DNA from: Physcia stellaris | Lineage: Eukaryota; Ascomycota; Lecanoromycetes; Caliciales; Physciaceae | Length of the DNA: 64,000 nucleotides | Direction: 5' to 3' | NCBI GenBank assembly: GCA_018902385.1 | Contig: JABSSW010000023.1 | Location: 310,001-374,000, forward strand | Shown: positions 23,047 through 33,402 of the stretch, piece by piece | Position numbering within the stretch: position 1 is the stretch's first letter | How the letters are laid out: each line of letters opens with the position of its first letter | Position numbers and translations under genes: made by a program | The notes under the pieces: generated by a model | Database searches by the model: none | What the model was told of the DNA's origin: nothing | The model's input: only the letters and a program-made list of their open reading frames with translations

Positions 23047-24107
23047 TCGCAAGGAAATAAGTGACGATAGTAACGCAAATTTGAACACGAAGAATTGTGC
23101 TAGGTCACGGCAGGTGCGTGCACATTTTAGTGGCAAGACCCGTCTACATGAAGTCTGCGGTAGTAGTCACCGCCCGGCGGGCGTAGTTGAGTCGGATTAG
23201 GTATGAAGAGAATATCCATAGAGGGCGACAGGCGTGATGGGATACACCGGGCGCTTGTCTTGTAAATTAGGCTGCATAGCGGTGACGGACGGATTACCCA
23301 TAGTTTGCATGTAATTGATCGTACTGTAGGTCGTCTCTGGAGAGCACTTAACACGGCCTCAAACAACCGCTTACAAAGTCAATAGACCTACAATTCGGTC
23401 CTATAACTGCTTTGCATTCGTAGAATGCAATTCTTTCTCTCCGGCTCATTTTCCATTCCCTCCTTTCTTGGCTCTCAGAGCTCTATTTTCGAGGTTCTCG
23501 CCTCTGAAGCTGCTACTTTGCGGTTCTTTTTCGCTTTCATCTTACCACTTTTCCAATTCTTAAGCTCCTTTGAATTTACTGAACTTCATCACATCCAATG
23601 TAGTCAGTATTGGCTCTTACGCGATTGGAATAAGCAAGAAGGATTGTCTAGTGGTTACAAAGCTCTATATACATGAACAGATGCTAATGGTGATCTAACA
23701 GTGCGATCGCGAATCGTAACCTTCCGACGCCTGATGACGACGATTTCCTAGGATTGAGGCCAGCCCATTCCTCTAGGGACCGAGGCCGGCAATACACGCA
23801 TCGCATATCGCCTAGAAGATTTTGACCATGCGCACCTTGGCCACGAGTTGGCGCCGCTTGCTAATCTGTACGTTCATTAGATCTTACCTGCGGCCGCGGC
23901 TAATTACGGAGTGGATGCGCAATGTTGGGATTCGACGTTGCTGCTTCACCTTACTGTGCGGCGCCTCCGATGTCTTCAACCGACCCCAGTCATTATCGTT
24001 AGGCTCCTCAACTTTGATGTGGGATCAAGACATCTACTTTAGCCTCTTCACAGACTACCTCCTGCGGTCCGGCCCTCGACCAAGACGATAGTCTAACCAA
24101 ATAAGCA
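23047..24107. other. intergenic region with a possible 3' exon on the minus strand
   Basis: Downstream of CRM1. The minus strand is open from 23358 to a stop at 23197 and reads like the end of a protein (contains NYMQTMGNPSVTAMQPNLQ), but no upstream exons could be joined. The remainder to 24107 shows frequent stops. Confidence 0.4.
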
Positions 24108-24665
24108 ATGAATGCACCGACAGAGTTATTAGAGCTTACAGCCTACACGTTCCTTCTCCAATTACTCTTCTTCTCAAGCCTTGTCAATCCGTTGGTTATT
24201 TCGCCACGTCGAAGCTCCCCATCAGTAAGATCTAGGCTTTTCGCTTTTCGCTCCGTGCCACAGACCGGCTTCATTGACTCAGTCTACACCCCTTCCACGA
24301 TTTTTCACCGTCATCCCGGACCTCATTGGCACCTCCACTTTACCCGCTCCATAGCTCTGGCCCCCGCCTTCACAGTCGTTCATAATCTCGAGGATTTATA
24401 CACAGCGATCCTTGACATAGCGCAAGACAATCATTTCGCCAATCAGCCAATATTTAATGGACTACGATTCTGGGAGGGACATCGAGAATGCGTAGAATTC
24501 CAGAGCCTTGTACCTATACCGTGGCAGGCGATATGGTCTTTCGCCGTAAGTATGCTTGCGATGGTGCGCAGGGGAAGAACTGATGGATCTTATGAAGGAG
24601 TGATGGATAGTGGTCTAGGTGACTTGATTTCTTTCCGGATGACTTTTGGACCAACTGCAGGTTAG
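24108..24665 (+). CDS. hypothetical protein with N-terminal hydrophobic segment, 185 aa
   Basis: Intronless open frame. Residues about 8-32 form a hydrophobic segment that could be a signal anchor. A globular part follows with aromatic blocks (GLRFWEGHRECVEFQSL, VPIPWQAIWSFAVSML). The architecture resembles many orphan fungal proteins with a short N-terminal membrane segment, but I recognise no named family. It could be lineage-specific. The absence of strong competing frames supports it. Confidence 0.5.
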   Translation: MNAPTELLELTAYTFLLQLLFFSSLVNPLVISPRRSSPSVRSRLFAFRSVPQTGFIDSVYTPSTIFHRHPGPHWHLHFTRSIALAPAFTVVHNLEDLYTAILDIAQDNHFANQPIFNGLRFWEGHRECVEFQSLVPIPWQAIWSFAVSMLAMVRRGRTDGSYEGVMDSGLGDLISFRMTFGPTAG

Positions 24666-25198
24666 GAGGTAGTAAGATTGCACATCGAATCTCAGCCCAA
24701 GCTCAAAGGGAAGATGTCGAGGCGTGGTCGTGCGTACCACACATCATCCTGTAAAGTACTGGTAGATACTGGTGTGTTGGAGTCTGAATCGTATTGCATG
24801 GTGTATCTACTTCAGGTGTGGATGTTCTATTTACATGGGAAGGGGTTGTAGCCCTACATATGCTGCCAAGGCCCTGGGGCATACCAATTTCCAACATGGT
24901 GGAAAGAGGTATTTGAAACCTCTCATAGCTGCTCTTGAGGTCAGATATGGAAAGATCTTGCGATTGGAAGACTGTTTACCCATCTTATGGGCAGTAATGG
25001 CTGTCTCGACTGTCCATAAGGGAAAGGACGGGGGTACCTATGACTAGGTACCTTAGCCACTAGAACTACCGTAAGATTACAACACCTTGCACGTATTGAT
25101 AAAGTAATAAATGTCTCAAGCTGCATGATGACGTATCTGATTGGAACCTCACTCCTCATCGCAATTGCATGCTCAAGACAAGATTGTAAGGCATACCT
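24666..25198. other. intergenic, upstream of the AFG1-family gene
   Basis: Only short frames without protein character. Probably contains the AFG1-family promoter. Confidence 0.45.
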
Positions 25199-27484
25199 AT
25201 GCCACCCGCGGTGCAAACCAATGGTCTTACTATTACGAATCCATTGATATTGTACCGATCCTTACTAGCTACAGAAAGACTCGATCCTGACCCTGCACAA
25301 CATCGATTGGCAATCCATTTACAGAAAATTTATCACCGCCTCCTCGACTACGAGCCTGAAGTCGAATATGGGCACCGCATCAAGCAGCTCAGCCGCACGA
25401 TCGGGCTACCCACCTCTTCGCCGCTTTCAGAGGACAGCGATGTTCGCCAAAATGAACGGCAGCGCAAGGGCGTGTTCGCGACACTCAGAGCACAGAAAGA
25501 GAAAGCAGAGGCTATGGCTCTCACGCGGAAATTGACTGACCATGAAGCTGCTATGCAAATTCGATCGCCGCAAGGACTTCTTCTCTATGGCGAGGTTGGG
25601 ACGGGTAAGAGTATGCTGATTGATTTACTGGCCGACTGCCTCCCTAATAAGAAGAAAAGACGATGGCACTTCAACACGTTTATGTTAGAGATTTTTGCAA
25701 AGCTGGAGCAGCTGAGGAGATCGAGACTAGTAGGTACATCGATTGAAGCAGACCAGCAGCCTGAGCACTCTTTGCTGTGGCTAGCAAAAGACATGATCTC
25801 TACTTCACCCATACTTTTCCTTGATGAGTTTCAGCTCCCTGATAAGGCTGCCTCGAAAATTCTGTCCAGTCTATTTGCTTCATTTTTTCAGCTCGGGGGC
25901 GTGTTGATTGCGACGTCCAACCGCATGCCAGAAGAACTAGCGAACGCCTCTGGCGTAGAGTTCGCAGCACCGCCATCTTCACAACTTGGCCTGCATGGTA
26001 ACAGATGGGGTCTCCTCGGAGCTGCTAAAAGTGAAGGGAAAAATCGAAACATCCTTAGGGCTCAGAGTGATTTTACGGCTTTCTTGGAGCTTTTGCGGAA
26101 TAGGTGCGAGATATTTCAGATGGAGGGCTCTAAAGATTGGAGAAGACATGGAGCTCAGGATGATGCAGAGGCCTACCCGAAAGAAGTAGCTTCATCAGGG
26201 GACAACGGCTTTGAAGGCCTTGAGGATATTGCTACTGGCAATATTGGTCTCGGCTTTGAGCAAAGCTTGCATGTAGCACATCAAGACCTCGACTCAAGGG
26301 GCAATAATACAAGCTCAGCAACGCTTACACCCAAGAAATACGTGATTGCATCGCTAACAGCCTCTCCTGAGGAGAAGGAGCAGAGCAATCAAGCCTGGGC
26401 CTCGGCGATTATTGGCTTACTGCCAGGCTGTGCATCAGTTGAACAATGTCCATGGGAGACCACCTCTTTCCGAGTATATGGCCGTGATCTTAATGTTTCG
26501 TGCCACTTCTCCAGGGTTACGAAATGGAGATTCTCTGAATTATGCTGTACGAATCTAGGACCTGCCGATTACATTACACTTGCTTCTAATTTCCACACTT
26601 TTATCCTGGAAGACGTTCCTGTCCTTTCACTACTTCACAAGAACGAGGCCAGGCGCCTGATTACTTTGCTTGACGCCCTCTACGAAGCCCGTTGCAGACT
26701 CCTCGTCCGCGCTGCTGCCGGACCTGATGAGCTTTTCTTCCCCGAGACCCAACAGTCTCGGTTGTCAAATCACGACATCCCAACTCTCTCAAATAGCAAC
26801 GACGGCGTATACCCAGAGACCTTCTCCGAAATCTATCAAGATACTACATCACCATTCCGGCCAAACATTTCATCGTATGCCTCCTCCGCTTCTCCTCCAG
26901 CTTACGCGTCTTCGTCCTTTCCCTCTTCTTATTCACCGGCTCAGTCGACTCGTTCAATACTTGCAGATGAAGACAGCGATTTCGGTCCCACTTACGGCGC
27001 TGGTCGAAGCGCCCATGGACCCAGTGATGGAGCACCAGGTGCTGGCAACGAGATTGGGCGCCAATCCAGTCCTGATTTTGGGCGTACAGGGACATTTACA
27101 GGCGAAGATGAACGTTTTGCCTATAAAAGAGCCAGAAGCCGTCTCTGGGAACTATGTTCCCAAAAATGGTGGGACAAGAAAGATTTGTGGAAGCCCCTTA
27201 GCAAAGATATCAGACGCTGGGAAGGTAGGCCTTTGTCTGAAGTTGGGGAGCCATCAATGACTTTGCCAAATGAAAAGAGTAGTCCAGATCGACAGGATGA
27301 TGAAAAGCTATTCAGGCATGGTGCAAGTCCGTTTCGGACGGCTGATGATCCACCTCCCAAGATTTCATGGACCCATGCCTGGGGGATGATGCAATGGGGG
27401 AAGAAAGCCGGTGCTTGGGGAAAGGGGCCCGAAGGTCTGAAAGACCGCAAACGAGATAAGGATGGCGGCGACCGGGACCCATGA
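25199..27484 (+). CDS. AFG1-family AAA ATPase
   Basis: Single-exon gene, 761 residues. Walker A is GEVGTGKS at 131-138, Walker B ILFLDEF at 205-211 and the sensor ATSNR at 238-242. The N-terminal NPLILYRSLLATERLDPDPAQH block and the C-terminal FSELCCTNLGPADYITLA and EARRLITLLDALYE blocks are AFG1/LACE1 signatures. Yeast Afg1 is a mitochondrial inner-membrane ATPase that helps degrade misfolded respiratory-chain subunits. This copy lacks an obvious basic presequence, so its location is unsure. It is longer than typical AFG1 (about 500): a variable insert lies near residues 300-385 and a Ser/Pro-rich extension of about 200 residues follows the ATPase core. Confidence 0.9.
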   Translation: MPPAVQTNGLTITNPLILYRSLLATERLDPDPAQHRLAIHLQKIYHRLLDYEPEVEYGHRIKQLSRTIGLPTSSPLSEDSDVRQNERQRKGVFATLRAQKEKAEAMALTRKLTDHEAAMQIRSPQGLLLYGEVGTGKSMLIDLLADCLPNKKKRRWHFNTFMLEIFAKLEQLRRSRLVGTSIEADQQPEHSLLWLAKDMISTSPILFLDEFQLPDKAASKILSSLFASFFQLGGVLIATSNRMPEELANASGVEFAAPPSSQLGLHGNRWGLLGAAKSEGKNRNILRAQSDFTAFLELLRNRCEIFQMEGSKDWRRHGAQDDAEAYPKEVASSGDNGFEGLEDIATGNIGLGFEQSLHVAHQDLDSRGNNTSSATLTPKKYVIASLTASPEEKEQSNQAWASAIIGLLPGCASVEQCPWETTSFRVYGRDLNVSCHFSRVTKWRFSELCCTNLGPADYITLASNFHTFILEDVPVLSLLHKNEARRLITLLDALYEARCRLLVRAAAGPDELFFPETQQSRLSNHDIPTLSNSNDGVYPETFSEIYQDTTSPFRPNISSYASSASPPAYASSSFPSSYSPAQSTRSILADEDSDFGPTYGAGRSAHGPSDGAPGAGNEIGRQSSPDFGRTGTFTGEDERFAYKRARSRLWELCSQKWWDKKDLWKPLSKDIRRWEGRPLSEVGEPSMTLPNEKSSPDRQDDEKLFRHGASPFRTADDPPPKISWTHAWGMMQWGKKAGAWGKGPEGLKDRKRDKDGGDRDP

Positions 27485-29170
27485 GTAGCTAGTAAGACCT
27501 TCGATGTTGCCGCTAACAAAGACGTCGTGATTTCTTGTTGGCTCCTAGCTGGACGTAGAGATATCTCGAAGCATATTCGAAATCCTACGCCAGCTGGATC
27601 TTCTGCTTCAAGTCAACTCCCTCTCGATCATTGGTATAGTGACCCAGTAATCCGGGTCTTTTCCGCACCGCCAGAAACCACGGATGCTGTGGCAACATAT
27701 TCGGTGTCTTCGTAGGGACGTTAAGTCACCAGATAAGCATGGATGCCGGCAAGTGATCGCCACCGTCACCTTCCAATTTGAGAGGCGGTTAATCCTATAA
27801 ATGACATGCTACCTTACACCGGCGGCGTTTGGAATGTCGGTACGGGTGGGAAGTTGTACGTTCTCAGACATGTAAGCAACTTCCCTCCGATATCCCCCTT
27901 ATCGCTGGCAAATCTAATCTATATTCCTCCCGCCGCAGACTAGGCAGCAAACGCAACAGCATATCATGGAACTACCTCATCTAGAATCCCTCCCTCGATT
28001 GAGATGCTGTAAAGAGCCTGTTCCGCTAACGAGTCACTCTCTCTTTACTTTCCTTTCTTCTCTTATAGTAACCGCGATGTTTGTGAATACCTCTAAGGTA
28101 CGAGCTAGCTGAGCTTCTCTAATGGTTGTACTTGGGGCTTTATGGCGATGATCAAGCTATCAAGCCGAATGCGGATGGCTTCGATAGACCCATTGATGAA
28201 GTTCCAGTATACGGCTAGGATGGATAAAAGCACGGACTTGGCGGGAAAATAAAACAAGAAAGCCATGCTTCTAGTGTATATGAACAGTGTGTATTAGACA
28301 AAAATTCTAATGACCAGTCTAAAGCTATTGTCCTATTCATCTAGATCCATGCTCTTAAATGCGCCTTCGCCGGATCTATCTGCCCTAGCCCTCAACATCC
28401 CATCTTATGGAGTAGCCGCTGATAGGAGAGCAATGAAAGCCGCTAATGGATGTGAGTTGGATTGGCCAGAGCATCCCAGGAAGGACAGCGATATCGCACA
28501 GTGACAGAGGAAAGCTCGCTTGTATAGTTGACTATTAGGGACCGGTTGTGATTCACTGACGACGGTGGTCATTTTTGAAGAATCGATGCGTAATAGTTGG
28601 AAATTAGTTAAAAGATCGCAGTAGTCTGCCTGTTCGTCGGACAGCAGAGTGCCACGGATTTCGCGAGAAGCGACCATATAGGGCCAGAAGAGTCATCCAT
28701 CCAGACATCGACTCCCTTCAGGCCTGGCTCGTCGTTGCTTGTCATTTAGGAGTTTCAAGCAAGCTGTCCCCACCTTCTTCCCCTTTGGGCCATACCTTAC
28801 TATCGTAGGTAGGGGTTCGCCAAAATTTGATGTGCATGGATCATGGCTTTTGCTGTACTTCTTTTAGAGGAGTGGTGACTGGCTAGAGAATAAGCATAGT
28901 CGAGGGAGTAGGAGAACATAATGCGCATGGAGTGAGCCCTTGGCAGGAGGTCGAGCGTCAAGCCAATGTGGCTAACGAATGAGCTCTGAAAATCATTGAC
29001 TGCTGTATGCAGACCGAGCTTCATAATATTCTGCTGTACCCAAGCACCATTTATGGCCTTATGCGGTATTTTCCACAGCTTCAGGTGTCCAGGCAGCTTC
29101 CATTGCCTCTAGCCACCAGCACCATGTCTTGCACTAAAGCATCGACTGAGATCCGCTTTGGTTGCCATGG
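27485..29170. other. intergenic region, no firm gene
   Basis: About 1.7 kb between the AFG1-family stop and the MCT1 stop. A two-exon 43-residue frame can be assembled on the minus strand (27820-27871 joined to 27628-27707) but is weak. Elsewhere only short open frames without domains are seen. Confidence 0.4.
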
Positions 29171-30442
29171 CTAGCTCACTCCATCCTCAAGCTCGGTCTC
29201 TTCGAGTCCCCTTAGTGCCGTCTCCACCTCTCTTGGGTCCGTGACTCCCCACACGCCCCCACCGCGAACCCCCTCTCGCCCTCTTATACCCACCTCTTTC
29301 CCAACCAGGTTCCTCCCAACTTTGCCTGGGCCTAAGCCGATCCACCGCCTTACTCCCCACTCCTGATCAAGGAATTTGATGCTCTCCCACCAGCGCACGG
29401 TCTCGACGCATTCCCTTGCTAGCAGATCTTTCAGATCGGCCTCGCTCTCAAAGGGGCGGGCCGAGACGTTACTGACGCATGGGAAGGCCCCTGGAAACGT
29501 AATTTTCGTTCTTGAGAGGATATCGCGCATGGTTGTGACCGCAGGCGCCATCAGGGGTGAGTGGAATGGGGTATCCGTGCTGAGCCTCACGGCGCGAGGA
29601 TCGTGACCGCCAAATTGCCGTAGCTGTACAATTAGCGTCTCGATCCTCTCCACGACGCCACTCAGCACGATCTGGTTCTTGGAGTTGATGTTTGCAAGCG
29701 ACACCTCTTGTATCGGTGGGGTGTGGAACGCCGAATCGTCTCTTGTCCCCGGGGATCCGTGACTTAGGAAGTCGTGCACAGTGTCGATCAGTGATGTTAG
29801 ATGCTGCGGCTCGCAGACCAACGCTATCATGCCGTATGCTGCTCCCTCATTGCTTTTGCTTGCTTCGCGGCTACACTGTGCCATGACCTCTGCCCTCCGC
29901 CTGACCATCTTCAGCGAATCCACGTAGCTCATGTGTCCACTTGCAACCAGGGCCGCAAACTCGCCCAGTGAATGCCCAAGACATACGTCGATCTTCTCAT
30001 TGACCTTGAATCCGAACTCTTGCTCCAGCACCCTTAGTACCATAATGCTCGTGGCCATGATGGCAGGTTGAGCATTTTCGGTCGACGTCAGCGCTGAGCT
30101 TGGACCTTCGGCGATTGTGCGTGAGAGGTTACAGGAAAGAAGCTCGTCGACTTCGGAGAGGAAGGGCTTGCAGGTTGCGGGGAAGGCCGAAAGCCAGGCA
30201 TTGGCCATGCCAACTTTCTGCACGCCCTGGCCTGGAAAGAAGAGGGCCGTCTTCAGGTGTGAGGCTCTCGAAACCGATGACATTGTTGATGCCCATCGTC
30301 GGAATTGCGCTCGACGAGGGAGCCGCCGCTGAATGGGATAATTGACTCTCCTCGTCCCAAGGTTCATGGTAGGATTTACGACATCGCTGGAAGGAACGCA
30401 GCCCAATTTAATGGGGCTGATGAATGAGCGCTTGGTCATCAC
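29171..30442 (-). CDS. MCT1: mitochondrial malonyl-CoA:ACP transacylase
   Basis: Single-exon minus-strand gene, 423 residues. The family N-terminus FFPGQGVQKVGM lies at about 68-79, the nucleophile elbow GHSLGEFAAL at 156-165 (Ser158), and the partner His in FHSPLM at 294. The enzyme moves the malonyl group from CoA to acyl carrier protein for mitochondrial type II fatty acid synthesis, which feeds lipoic acid production. The first 60 residues are basic and poor in acids (RRVNYPIQRRLPRRAQFRRW), a good mitochondrial presequence, and this separates it from the cytosolic FAS domain. The Gly-rich, charged C-terminus looks disordered. Confidence 0.93.
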   Translation of the reverse strand: MMTKRSFISPIKLGCVPSSDVVNPTMNLGTRRVNYPIQRRLPRRAQFRRWASTMSSVSRASHLKTALFFPGQGVQKVGMANAWLSAFPATCKPFLSEVDELLSCNLSRTIAEGPSSALTSTENAQPAIMATSIMVLRVLEQEFGFKVNEKIDVCLGHSLGEFAALVASGHMSYVDSLKMVRRRAEVMAQCSREASKSNEGAAYGMIALVCEPQHLTSLIDTVHDFLSHGSPGTRDDSAFHTPPIQEVSLANINSKNQIVLSGVVERIETLIVQLRQFGGHDPRAVRLSTDTPFHSPLMAPAVTTMRDILSRTKITFPGAFPCVSNVSARPFESEADLKDLLARECVETVRWWESIKFLDQEWGVRRWIGLGPGKVGRNLVGKEVGIRGREGVRGGGVWGVTDPREVETALRGLEETELEDGVS

Positions 30443-33402
30443 AGAGATGCCTCAAGATGAGCGTCTGTGGCGAAGACAGGACTACAGGACCGCTCACCAT
30501 GATGCTGTCGGATTGGTGAGGTGGGGTTCGTAGGATTCTTGGAGGCGAGTCTGGATGTGAATGAGCCAAGCGCGCGCGACGTTCAGATTTACTGTCGGTA
30601 TGAATTTACAACGAAACCCATTTTAACGTGGTAAATGATCAAGGTCTGAATCTCCAGGTTCTGGTGCAGCAAAGGGCAAGACTCGGGTAGAATCTACATG
30701 CTGCAGCATTGACGTCTTCCTAATCTCGATGTCACGTGATCTACGTTCATCCACTCCTCTCCAGCTGTACAATAATCGTAAGTGTTCGCCCACGACTATG
30801 CCGCGCCGCTCAATCCCACTTTTATCAATCAAATATCTCAACACCCTTATGACCTTGTCATACCTCGACGTCGGTTTGATCTATCAACGGTTTGCTGTCC
30901 AGATGTCGCTTAGGGAGCCGCCTTTGGCGGATGAATCCTCTCTCAACTAGCGTGGCGTGAGAAGCGGCAAGGTTCAGGCGTGAGTTCGAAGTTGGGGGGC
31001 AGCTGACCGCGATGAATTCGGTTAAGCGCTAGGACTGGATTCAATGGCTGGCTGGCAATAGCCTGCAAATTACACTGCATCTTGCATTGCGTTGTGAGAC
31101 CGCAGTACGCTGTCTCGGGCGTCAACGCATTAACAGAGCGAATTATCACCACCTCCTCAGATAATCGACTGCCGCTGGCTCGTGTTGCTAAGAGTCACAC
31201 AACAACAACGATGCACTTTCTTTGTCAGCGACGTACTTTCTACACACCTCAGGAGCACACCACAGGAGGACTGGCCCAGTTGAAGCGCAGTTTCTGTGTA
31301 AGCGATGCTGCAAGTAACGACGACCGATCAACAGCGCAGCGTGCGAACGAATCAAGGGCAGAGGCTTTGCTGTGGACCTCTGCTTTGCTTTTTCCAGGAC
31401 AGGAACATTTCGCTTCTGAAACGGATTTTCTCGCCTGGAAGGTCCTTTCCTGCCGGCAACTAGCATCAAGGACGTGAGAGAAGAAACGTGGCGCCGCCAG
31501 ATGCCCTTGATCTTCCCAACAAGGCGGGGTTACTTGTAAGAAATGCCGGATCTAACAGACGCTTGCAGACTGTGCCGCGGATTACTATTTTGGCCCAATC
31601 CTGCGAGCTGGCCATAGATTCCACAATGTTGGAAGGCTTATGTTCCTGAGCTGATCGACAATTATATCCGGGTGTTGGTCTGCGATTTCAGCATCCGAAT
31701 GCCCAGCCCGGTCCACATAGCACACGAGTTAGACGTCACGGGCCACGGGAAGCGTCTCTCATCTTGAAGCTAAGCGCAATGGTCGCCTTTCCTCGGAATG
31801 ATGCAGCTGGCTCATGCATACTAACGCAGGGCTTGCATTAGCATGAGACATACGAGGCCCCCGAAAGTGACCTTTTCAAATCTGCCAAGGCGGGTATTGG
31901 TGCGCCGCTTACAAGAGCTCTGGCCTATTAGTGTCTCTCACGATAAGGCGTCAGCCCTCCGCATGACCTCGGACTTCTTCTGCGACGGTAGGTTGGCGTC
32001 GTTGATTGGCTGCTAACGCTTCAAAAAGCTTCGATGGAAAATAGTCCTAGTGTGAAGATCCGAGCGTCTGGACAGCGGAGTGAGCGGCCAGGGTGGTCAC
32101 TCCCGGTGGAATCCTCCAATCCTCCTATGTCGCTGCGCCCATGGACATCACATCCTTATTTTGGCGTAGGTAATTTGGCAGCGTCTATATACTACTAGGA
32201 GACAATCCTGTTTTGAGAAGCATGTATTGATCAAAGCTGCGAAGCTGCGGCCCCAGCAGTGAGTATCGGACAGTGCTCCTCGCTTGGAATAAGACCAGAA
32301 CTGTAGGAGGATCGGCGCTAATGGCTGGATATGGATCATATCAAATAGCGCATGCCAAAGAAGGGCTCCTGTCCTCTGAATGGGACTGTGTGCCAGAAAC
32401 AATGCCTTATTAGCTCATCCTGAGATGACCCACGGTTCTTGAGATGACCCATGATGTGCAAATCCTAAGTACTCTAGCGCTTGTTAGCCCCATAAGCCCA
32501 CAGGACTCCTCCCTCAAGCTAGCTCACTCAGCATGTCTGATTCGAATAAGTGTCGTGCAATCCCACGAGTCAAAGGATGATACCGGCGCTCCTCATTTCT
32601 TGCCATATCAACAGTTTCAAGGGTGAATACTCCAACGAAGCCACGAACCTCTTGCCTGCAGACACATGTCTCGCCATCCGGGCTGTCGAATCTGACGTAC
32701 AGCAGATCCTTGTCAATTCTGCAGCCGTGAAGATTGAAGGAGCCAAGGAGCAAGGGGGTGATCATGCTTCGTATCAGCGAATTGCGGAAAGGTAAGCGCC
32801 AGAGGACGGCTCTTGCCACTGTGTGTTTCGGCCAATGAGCGGGCTTTTGGGGCGTCTGCTATTTCGATTCGCTCCTGGCAGCATGAAACCAGCAGGACAA
32901 GTGGGAAGACGCTAACACGCTTCGCTGGGAACCGAACACTCTCGCCCCGATTCCCCAAAATATCGCTTCAGTCTGCCGCGGAAAGCACAGCCGCCTTCTT
33001 GCGCTCTCCCACCGTTCTTTTGGATTCTCGCACTCAAGGCTTATCGGACGACCTTTAGTTACAATTGATCCAAGATGTGGTGTTGATACTGACTGTGGTG
33101 CTGTCATTCCAGAGTCTTGACAACCTTCGGTGACATCCGCACTGACCGCATACACGAGCGCATCACGATCAAAAGTGACGCCGAGCCGATCGCCAACCCA
33201 CGGGATTCTTCACCAACTCGCAATCTTCACTCTCTATCCTCTACACGCAAATTCGCTTCGGATTCACGTCTAGGGAGGTCATTTTCAGACGCCTCCCATC
33301 TCTGTTAATTATCAATCTTCATTTTCACCGACCGACTGTTCGCGTTTACTTTTTGCGCAATAAGCGCGGTCGCGATTCTTTAATTTTGCCGGCATTGGAG
33401 AT
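30443..33402. other. 3-kb gene-poor region upstream of the Zn2Cys6-acetyltransferase gene
   Basis: I see no recognisable gene on either strand. Open frames (for example 31082-31477 +, 32514-32819 -) lack domains and splice partners. The left end should hold the MCT1 promoter (a CACGTG lies at 30733). The right part may be a long promoter or 5' leader of the regulator starting at 33403. No repeats or transposon remnants are evident. Confidence 0.45.
30733..30738. promoter_or_regulatory. CACGTG E-box upstream of MCT1
   Basis: A CACGTGA-type site about 290 bp before the MCT1 start codon. Only the motif supports this. Confidence 0.25.

Noticed and set aside
30729-30950. Plus-strand frame starting MSRDLRSSTPLQLYNN with a gtaagt donor, resembling an LYR-type start
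   Set aside because: No acceptor and second exon could be found that continue a sensible protein.
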